From Acanthopleura granulata (taxonomy: Eukaryota; Mollusca; Polyplacophora; Chitonida; Chitonidae): 64,000 nucleotides of DNA. The position numbers and the translations under genes were made by a program. Where the stretch lies: assembly GCA_016165875.1 (NCBI GenBank), contig JABBOT010000005.1, positions 5,489,186 through 5,553,185 on the forward strand, in the 5' to 3' direction. Numbering within the stretch: the first letter of the stretch is position 1; each line of letters opens with the position of its first letter. Shown one piece after another: positions 55,087 through 64,000 of the stretch. The notes under the pieces were generated by a model that worked only from the letters and a program-made list of their open reading frames with translations, was not told where the DNA came from and ran no database searches.

Positions 55087-56774
55087 CCTTCTCACGTAGT
55101 AGTTCTAAGCGCATACCTCAAAATTCATGTATATAGACGGCGGACTGCAGTGAATAAACTTGACTTATTGAATTTTGGATCGCAACATCGGATCGCAATT
55201 TCGGATCTTGGACATTTACGTAATTTCGCGGATAGAAAAATGCAGCCAAAAATGAACATCAGTATTACACGGTCGTAAATGCTGATCTGTTTTCATACAG
55301 ATATAGCAGTTATATTTACCAGTACATACATAGGCTTGTTAACACATCACATGTGTATTTTTGCCCGTATATTTGCATTTCTGGTGCTGTTAATTTTCCA
55401 TGCATGCGGAGAAGTGTGAACTGAAAAATCGGTATTTAACAAGCGGTTAATAGTGGATAATAACATTGAGTGTTATGTCGATTCAGGTGAAAAGCACCGT
55501 TTCGTGTTTTGTTGAAACCGGGCGAATGAGCGTTTGGTTGCTAGGGTTTCAGGGAAAGACCGGGAAACTTTTTATAGGCTATTTTTAACACACACACAAA
55601 AAAAAAAATACGAAAGAGTTGTTTGAATCCAAATCATCAATGGCGGCGACAGGCATATCTAGAAAAAATGTTATGTTTCAATATGCTGTTAACGTGAAAA
55701 TGAGTTAAGATGAACCCCAATAAGTTCTGTGACGTTGTCGAGTTATCTAAGTATAGGCTTCACTTTTCATTACAAGTTCCCTTTGTGACCGTGCCGATGC
55801 AATGATGAGTTTAGCAAAGAGATAGATAGAGCAGTTTGGGCAGAAAAATACAAAAGCCATAAACATTATCGGGTTAGGATAAGCGTGTTAAAAGGTCCGC
55901 CACTGCATCATGTCTCCGTGGGATCGATAACCTCAAGAAACAACCCTCGTGGGTTTCCGATCGACTTCAAAGTAATCTCATGGTTTTCTTTTCAGATAAG
56001 AAGGAAACGTTTGTTGTCAGGACATTCGTTGCTAGGATTTTTGTCGATTTCATGCATGCAGTTGCCCTCAACATTCCACTAAAAGTCTAAGAAGAAATGA
56101 CTGATTCTAGTTTAGCACCACTCAGGGTTTCAGACTGTACTAATATAGCTATGTGGGTTGTGGAAGGTTCAGTCATAAAAAGATGGAAGGAATGTTGTGT
56201 GCGTTAATAAAACAAAGAAATAAATTTTGCATTCACTTTAATATCATCACATTCAATTATGTATTCACTGTTACACACAAACACACACTATATATGGCCT
56301 ACAACAAATCCTAGGAGACTCGGAGTATGAAAGACACCGAGCCTGCCCCAGTTGGGGACGTCGACTGTCGACTTTGTTGCTTGTTGTCGATTCAAATTGC
56401 AACATTTTAATGATGATTTTCAACTACCCATAAACATGCAAACAAACCCAGCCATTTCCATATATTCCACTCCTCTTACCTGTAAGTGAAAAATCGTAGA
56501 TAACGAGAGCATCAAATTTTCAATTAGGTTCACATTATAAATATTTGCAACATTAATGCATACTTTTTGAACTGAATCAATGCAAACTTCCCGTCTTTTA
56601 GATGGCCAATGAAAGATCAAGTATATTGACGGATTTGAATCTGTTACGGTAAAATATAGCAAAAATGAATTCAAATTCATCATGCTCCGTTTCTAAACCT
56701 TTCACAACTTCAAGCTTTTCTTCTTCTTTCGACTGATGTAGTCGTGTCCACACTCGTGTCTGACTCGAAAAAGA

Positions 56775-56811
<37 letters not shown>

Positions 56812-56898
56812 AAAAAGAAAACACTGATCTAACAAAGGGGGGCGTTCAGGCTACCACAAATAATGATCTATTGCAATATTTATGCAGCTTGGTCTGCT
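55087..56898. other. No gene recognised; long poly-A tract
   Basis: This is noncoding-looking sequence between the inverted repeat and copy C, with an A tract of about 35-40 bp near 56775-56810. No domain was recognised in the short open frames. Confidence 0.4.
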
Positions 56899-58626
56899 CG
56901 GTTATAATTTATGAGGAACGGAAGTATTCCGTCTCAAAGATAGTAGTTTATGGCATTTTCATTTATCGGTTGTCAAAACTTTATTATCTGTTACTCTAAA
57001 AGACCGGAAGAGACGAAATAAAATGGCCACAAAACACATATGTCCATCTTTGAAGTCATTGCAGTCTGTGTGTCTTATACATTGTCAGATATGACATAAC
57101 ATTATCCGATCATTATGTAGTGAAAGTGAAGGACAAACAGACGAGCCCAGGTCACCAGATTGAGTTGTTTGGATATCAGAGACAGATAGCCGTTTTATCT
57201 AACCAATAGGTAAGGAATAAAGCACTTGTGCGAGATTGGGTTAGAACATGCTCACTGTAGCGGTAAGATAAGAGACTACAATGTGCAATTGGTGTATGTC
57301 ACATTGTCCATTTGCTGATGTAAAGTTAACACGGTTAAGGCCATGCAACCATGCATGCTGTATTCTGACAGATAGTAGGCGTACACTTGCCTAACTCGAG
57401 TTAACTCAACATATGTGGAATAAAACGGTTTGCTTCAGTGGAATGCATGGATTAGTGAATCCAATAAATCAAATAGTCGGCATTCATCATGCTCTGAATC
57501 TTTTGGGAAATTATTGTTTCTATATAAGTTAACAATAGTTTGTTTTGATATTTTTTTACAGAATTCGTCATGGATTTCGTAATTAAATGGGATTAAAAAC
57601 TGATGATATTAACTGTCGACAGTTAGCGATATTTAAAGTTACAAAAAAACCAACGTGAAAATATCCAATAAGTAAAATCATAACAGTTCTGTATGAATGA
57701 GCGATGTGGAACATTTTCCATAGCCTTGCTGGCTCAACCATCTAATGTGTGGCGCTCAGATGCATGGTAGATATCTGTGACAGTTGGTGTTGCAGTTAGA
57801 ATCCATATCCCGCTAATCCGGCTATAAAATTACCACATGTGTATTACACATGTTTCACAAAGGCCCCGTTTTTTCCCGCACATTGTGTAAACCTCAAAAT
57901 AATTAGAGTGAATAGTTCTGATGGTGGAGCTGGATGAAAAAGTTAAACATATTTAACGGAGTTTTAATCATTGTTTACAAAACCGCCTTTGTACAAGATG
58001 CGCTACCGTGATTAGAACCTCAAAAACGCCAAGAATTACCAATCTCCACTCCTGCCGAGTAGTGTTTGTATATAAAGGAGACTGCTAAACTCGCGGCATA
58101 CCTATTACTAAAGAGCAATAATTACTCGTAAAATTACGATGCACAATCAGTCAATCGACTATAGACTAGCTGCTTGATGTGTGGATTTTCCTGGCTGCCA
58201 ACTCTCATGAGAACATTTCTGCTGTAAAGATGTCGATAAAATCCATATTTACAGTAACACCTCCTGTGTATACCTCTAATGAGGTTCTGTTTGTAAATGG
58301 AAATGATGGACGGTAAGCTGTTTGTTCAGAGCTGATTTGAATCGGGTGTCATTATGAATACATTACCGAACGTCAAAGAGAATGTCCACATGGGAGCATC
58401 GACTTTGGAATTTAAAAGTTTCACCACTATTACAAGTATTTACCTGAATGTATCAAAGTGCGGTCAGTGCGTTCATTTTGTCGCAGCCATACTTACTTAG
58501 CCGCGAGAAGCCCCAGGTGAATTGATCACTGCATCATATTTTACGTGTTACATTGTGTATTTATGATATATGAATAAATACTAATATAATATAAACAAGT
58601 ACTAGTGTTGTGATAACTGGTGTCTT

Positions 58627-58908
58627 AACTGTTTAATGTGAGTCTGACTGCTTCAGTTTTAGCTGTTTAATGTGAGTCTGACTGCTTCAGTTTTAGCTGT
58701 TTAATGTGAGTCTGACTGCTTCAGTTTTAGCTGTTTAATGTGAGTCTGACTGCTTCAGTTCTAGCTGTTTAATGTGAGTCTGACTGCTTCAGTTTTAGCT
58801 GTTTAATGTGAGTCTGACTGCTTCAGTTTTAGCTGTTTAATATGAGTCTGACTGCTTCAGTTTTAGCTGTTTAATGTGAGTCTGACTGCTTCAGTTTTAG
58901 CTGTTTAA
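58627..58908 (+). repeat. 34-bp minisatellite, about 8 copies
   Basis: The unit AGCTGTTTAATGTGAGTCTG-ACTGCTTCAGTTTT is nearly invariant (a single C in TTCT, one TATGAG), so the array is young or homogenised. It is found only in copy C. Confidence 0.97.
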
Positions 58909-61137
58909 AACCGCAATAGAGGAAGTATAGGTGTGAGACAGACAAACTCAGCAGGGCTGCCAGCTCTCAGCACTGGTATTTACGGCTGACATGATCATCA
59001 TCATTGCGGATATTTTAATCTTCACTGTGTTTGATGTTTCTGATACAGAATTAGGTCTGGAAAATTATAATCCAACATAGCCGAAAATTTATAATCCATC
59101 ATGACAGTTCACATGAATTTTCTTTGAAAGAAGACCTGAATGCTTGGAAAACAACTCTGTCCAGTGCCAGGAACCTGGCAATCCGCCTGACTTAAAGCCG
59201 CAGCCAAAACAGAGAGTGGTGGATTCTAAAACACGACCTCCGCCATTTGTTCCATCGGAACCAGCAAAACAGGATTGAACGGGGTAAACTTGACACACCC
59301 AGATGACTTCTGACAGTCTTAAAAAACGAAATTAATTCAGGTTTATTTATATTGCAAGAGATTCAAAGTGTAGCGTGGTAGATCGATCAGGGCTGAGCTA
59401 TGAAGTCATAACTTTATTGATAAGATAAATCAAATAACTTGAAGATGTGAATATTTAACTAGTTGTAAACCTAAACATACAACCCTTTCATTAGATAAAA
59501 AAGAGCTCGTGTGTGCCGCACCAGCCACATCACAACACTGGCAACCTTATACTTCTGAAAAACTTGAAAAATGATTAAGAATTGAAATGAAAAATATTTA
59601 TATATTTACATTGGTGATTTGGTGACAACAGGCAAACGATGATCTGTAGCCGTCCATCATGAGAAACTGACCCTGTAGAAATCAATACACTCTTCTTTCT
59701 TCTGCCATAAAAGTGTTCCAGTATAACGTGAACTGTCCATGTTCAAGCTGCGCTATCATCAATGGGAAGACGTTGAGAGAAAAAAGTGTTCTGGTGAAGA
59801 GATTAGTTTTTTTAAGTTATTCTCGCTAAAACGCAATTTGTGACGTGCGAGCTCTTGTTTGGCTGTCAGCACAACCAAGGTTTGTTGTTGACAATTTCTT
59901 GCAATGTTAAGCACTGTAAAGCGTTCTCACATGTGTAAATTGAACTCACTTTTGTGGAGATTCCATCAATGCATTAGATGCATTTAGTACAAGTACGCCC
60001 TATATTTAATCACCGGGATTACTTTATTGGAAAAAGAACTGTTAACGAATACGGACTAGGCAGTTTATAGTGAAGGTGGACTACACGAATGATGGACGTC
60101 AAACCATGTTGATTCGAATGCGTGGCGTCAGCTCCAGCAGCTCGACAAAGAGAAAGGGCGTTTCAACTCCAACCGTTTCACAAGATTTCACATCAGCTGC
60201 AACTTTTAGTTCATGCCCTTTTTACTTTAACAATGCTGTGAACCAGACCAGAACAATACAAACGTAATGTATTCTACTCTACCCTTCGCCCATTTATGCT
60301 CTCTAAGCAAACTGCCTTTGAATAGCCACTGGTGTATTCCATTATGGCTGGAGTTTGCTAGGATGACACTAAATTAAAGGTCAAATCATTACATTAAAGG
60401 TCAAATCATGTCAAGTTGATGAATCCATTGTGCCATTTTCTCGAAAGCAAATCCCCGTTTTGATCTCCATGCCGACTGGAACCTTGAACAATGAGAGTTA
60501 TTCCAGTATCACATATATTATTGTTCTTAGGGGAAAATTCATGTGTGCTAAAAGTCAGATGTTGGTTTGTGTCACCTGTCTGCTGACAATGGCCAAAGGT
60601 CTCCGATAAAACTACAACACTTCAATGCTATAATACTTCCCTGAGAACTAACACATAGAAAATCCACCAATAATTGCAGCCTTTATAAGATAATAATTGC
60701 ATGCTTTTGAGGTAGGGTAGTAACGAATAGTGTATTTGCAAGGGCATCTCAAGTGCAAGCATCATTAAATACGACTTCATACTAAACGGATTAATATTTC
60801 AATTAAGCTATAGGAATGTGAATACGATCTGCTTTGTAGACCTAAGCCACTGTTGCCGACTTCACTGCTTTGGGGCCTTGTTTTCCTGGCCTTTAATTGG
60901 CTTGTTTTCTTTCCTTTCCGTTCCGAAAGCATATGGTAATTAGACCTGCGCAATGAGGTGATGCTCTTCGCTACACTCGCTCAATTGAGGAGAAGTTTGT
61001 CCCATAGTTTAATATTACAGCCTACTAGGTTAATTATACTCAATCATTTTTTAAGCTGTGTTGTGGTGTGAATGCTTGAAAAAGGGTACGAAGAATCCCA
61101 CATAACACACAATTTGTATGATGCCGTATCCGTAAAA

Positions 61138-61172
61138 CACCAATCAAATAAATAAAGAAAAAAATAAATAAA
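61138..61172 (+). mobile_element. SINE tail fragment
   Basis: AACACCAATCAAATAAATAA is the extreme 3' end of a family 1 SINE, preceded by a weak GCCGTATCCGTAAA. Only a few tens of bases remain. Confidence 0.5.
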
Positions 61173-61473
61173 ACTGGCAACTGTTTACTTCTTTCCCAAA
61201 CCATATGGTAATTAGATCTTCAAAATAAGTGTACGTTCTCCGCTTCTTTCGCGGAATAAAGAATAAAGATTGCCTGTTCGATTAATATTGCCTTCTATTA
61301 GATCAATTGTACTCAATAATTTTTAAGCTGTGATGTGAATCTCACATACACATACTTTATACGAAGTCGTGTCCGTGGTGATGGTAATGTCACCAAAATA
61401 CAAGAACCATTTCTACTGTGATTCTGTGTCTTATGTCTATATGTAAAGACGGTGAGTGAGCCAGCTGATGTGA

Positions 61474-61536
61474 GGGGAATCCCCGTACTCACGTGGGTTT
61501 TCCGATGACGTCACCGTGACGTCACAGGGATTCCCC
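61474..61536. promoter_or_regulatory. Cluster of CRE-like and kappaB-like sites
   Basis: It contains GGGGAATCCCC (61474-61484), an E-box CACGTG (near 61491), two perfect TGACGTCA CRE palindromes (61506-61513 and 61517-61524, 11 bp apart) and GGGATTCCCC (61527-61536). The motifs match known consensus binding sites. No promoter or gene was recognised next to them, so function is unproven. Confidence 0.4.
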
Positions 61537-62873
61537 CTTTGTTCTCGGGCCGTTCAGCTGTCGGCCACGCACAAATTTTTTCTTTAATAAAATAAGCAGA
61601 AAGAAACCCACTGTTTTCGTGTTCCCTTTTGAATTCGTGCGAAGCACGAGTAGCAAATAGTCTATTTATAATATTTGGAGTCGATAAGAGGCTTATTCTA
61701 AAATATGTGTCTGTCATGAATGTAACTTTAAGCAATGAACTAAAAATGCACGACTCAGCGTTATCTTCGCGTTGAATCTGAGCGTTATAAATTGAATGCA
61801 TATAATAAATGTTAGCTTTAGGGCAGGCAATTTGTTGAAGCCTATGTTATGGCTGTGAATTATTTGGAAACCTGCTCACGTAACACTATTGTCATTATCC
61901 CTATTCTCGAATGCTATAGATTATTATTACTTGGAGCCAGCGACTTTGCACTGACGGCCATTATTTCACACTTCCTTGAATAAATGATCTATTAATGGAA
62001 ATTTTTTTTCACATCAATTGACGTTAACGAATCACTCGCTGTGAGTTGTGCGTGTATTAATCAAACAATGCTGCCATTCAGTACATTGCTTTACTGGTGT
62101 ATAGAACACTGTGTATTGTGACAGCACTGGATTTGGGCACGACATATCGACAAGGACTATATTACAGTCTAGCCAGTCTCCCCAGAACATGTACACGTTC
62201 CTCCGATCTTGAGTGCATTGTTGTTAATGCTGGGGCTTCCTTCATTATTATACACCGATTAACTGATCTACTTGTATATGTATATTTTGTAAATCCATTA
62301 CGTTTTCATACATGTTTGAGCATGAAAACTAGTTTATTAAAGAAATCAGTAATTAAGGATAAATGTGTTTACTTTTTAACTTGTAAGCTGCCAAGTTGAG
62401 ATGATCATTGGATTTTATTACAAGCACTTGTGCAACCAGGCACAGGCCAGCTATTTCATGGGCCAGCCTTCATGAGTCCTTTAAGCTTCCCCAAGTGTCT
62501 CTGCTTTAGTGATATTTCCTACACTTGTTTGATGAAAGATAAAAATAACCTTGCTACCTATGCGTTTCTCTTTTAATGAATTGATGTCATGATTTTGAGG
62601 CGTTTTCCTGACTCTCTAACTTTGCTTGTTAGAATATATCAAGCTGACCATTGGCTCTTGTTCATCATTATGTGTGGAATTAGATAACTTTTCCAGTGGC
62701 GTGAATTAAAGATAAAGGCACATTCTGTCAAAGCTTAACACTGGTTCAGTGCGTTAAAGGCAGTTCCCCTATTGGCCGATGTCAGTCAGTGTGTCCACAA
62801 GGCAGCTGTAACAATAGTTCGGTAATATCACGACGGTTTCTCCTTGTAACAGGTAGTAGTCAATATTGACATG

Positions 62874-62960
62874 CTCCCACCATAATGCTGTCAGCCGTCG
62901 TATAGATAAAATATTCTTTGGTACTCCGTAAAACTCCCATTACATAAATAAATAAATCAG
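62874..62960 (+). mobile_element. SINE V-type tail fragment in copy C
   Basis: CTCCCACCATAATGCTGTCA, then GATAAAATATTCTTTGGTAC, then an (AAAT)n end. It is the ortholog-like counterpart of the fragment in copy B. Confidence 0.8.
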
Positions 62961-64000
62961 TGTCAACATATTTATAGTTCTGCTACAGTGGAACGCCATT
63001 TCGAACACGACGCCTCACCCAGTCGCATTATATTGAAAGCGAACCAAACAGTGACTGAAGTTAAAATCTTACATTAGGTGCAGCTATAGATTCAGCATTC
63101 ATCCCAGAATCCATACCGTGTAGAACACAGACGATCCATCCATCCCACCACTGCAGCCTGTATATAGCAACTGTCTGGAAGCAGATAGTGGCATAACAGC
63201 TGAGCCGGGCCACACCCTAGGTGATTGGTTTATTTAAGACAAAGAGCTATTGTGGGGAGAAATTATTGTTCCCCGATGAGATCGCTGTTTACGTTGTGCG
63301 TAAAGTTGTTCCATTCACTGACAGAAACATACCACCTCGCTTAAACATAAAGCAAGGCACACATGACAGACAGGCTATAGGTGATGGTAAAAACGTGGTG
63401 TTTGGTGTACACTGGTAATTTCTATAAAACTTTCTTATACGTGGAAATTAATCATCAATTAATCTGAGACGTGACTGTACACGAGAGTTTTCGGAGTTAT
63501 GAAAACTTAGAATTGACTGAGGATTTTCTGTTCCGACGCAGAAAGTGATAGAAAATGTATACGGCGTGAAAAGCCGGGTGGCATTTACTTTGTTTCTTAA
63601 TGGATATAATAAATATTGAATTAACGCCACCTCTGCGCAGGAAAGTAAACACTAAAGAAAATCTGAGATCATATACTTTTATCCACATTGTTGTAGTCTA
63701 ATTTACAGTCAATATTGGATATATATATATATCTGGATTACATAATCGTATTTGTATGTAGATAGGAATCCTCTCATATCTCTTCTTTCATGTCTATGTA
63801 GTTCTAATTGTGATATGTAATAAGCCCTGTTAAATTGCAAATCCTGAATTACATTTAGGTTGCGAAGTTTCCTATATCAGTACTCCCATTGACGATCCGC
63901 TAAATAAAATGGACATTTATGTTAATTACGATTTAGAACGGCAACAATTGCTCTCACTATGATGCACGTCTTAGCTGCCACAAATGTACAAAAGATCTAA

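Larger units (their letters stand above)
56899..64000 (+). repeat. Large repeat family, copy C (runs off the window)
   Basis: It begins at GGTTATAATTTATGAGGAAC, the same sharp edge as copy B, and extends at least 7.1 kb. It contains a 34-bp minisatellite where B has the transposase, a partial internal duplication (60875-61135 resembling 61183-61380, both with CATATGGTAATTAGA and TACTCAAT(C)ATTTTTTAAGCTGTG), and the CRE/kappaB-like cluster. The right edge is outside the window. Confidence 0.85.

Noticed and set aside
48166..64000. Copies B and C as duplicated host genes
   Set aside because: No shared long open frame or exon pattern. The only recognisable protein in them is a MULE transposase relic in B, and SINE insertions are embedded.

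Overview
The window looks like intron-rich animal DNA, most likely from a mollusc or another lophotrochozoan. It is AT-rich, has long introns with canonical GT-AG borders, many tRNA-headed SINEs ending in a V-SINE-type tail, and relics of LINE, Ty3-type LTR and Mutator-like elements. The mollusc assignment rests mainly on the SINEs, which resemble the RUDI/V-SINE group, and is an inference.

One host gene can be read with confidence: the 3' part of a Cys-loop (pentameric) ligand-gated ion channel on the + strand. Six phase-consistent exons (16592-16659, 25309-25535, 27985-28067, 30463-30597, 33798-34201, 35658-35837) encode about 364 residues, from just before beta strand 2 through the Cys-loop, the loop-C disulphide and four membrane helices to a stop codon. 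The Pro-Ala-Arg at the start of M2 marks it as anion-selective, in the glycine/GABA/glutamate-gated chloride group. The signal peptide and first exons were not found; they lie upstream in unrecognised exons or outside the window.

Layout. 1-16.15 kb: no recognisable gene, but a dispersed minisatellite (2.8-4.2 kb), three terminal-inverted-repeat elements (4.9, 5.9-6.4 and 14.5-14.8 kb) and two SINEs. 16.15-35.84 kb: the channel gene, whose introns carry SINEs, a decayed reverse-transcriptase fragment, a degenerate tandem array, a TGTCTC-type minisatellite and an array of splice-donor-like repeats beside a real donor. 35.84-64 kb: no host gene recognised, dense mobile DNA. This part holds a 2-kb unit present twice in inverted orientation (36.9-38.9 and 53.1-55.1 kb), minisatellites, an I-superfamily LINE 3' end (43.0-44.8 kb), a Ty3-type element on the minus strand with integrase ahead of reverse transcriptase (46.05-48.17 kb), and a large repeat family (A 41.1-42.2, B 48.2-53.1, C 56.9-64 kb). 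Copy B contains a decayed MULE transposase.

All coordinates and percentages come from reading by eye. No alignments or database searches were run.
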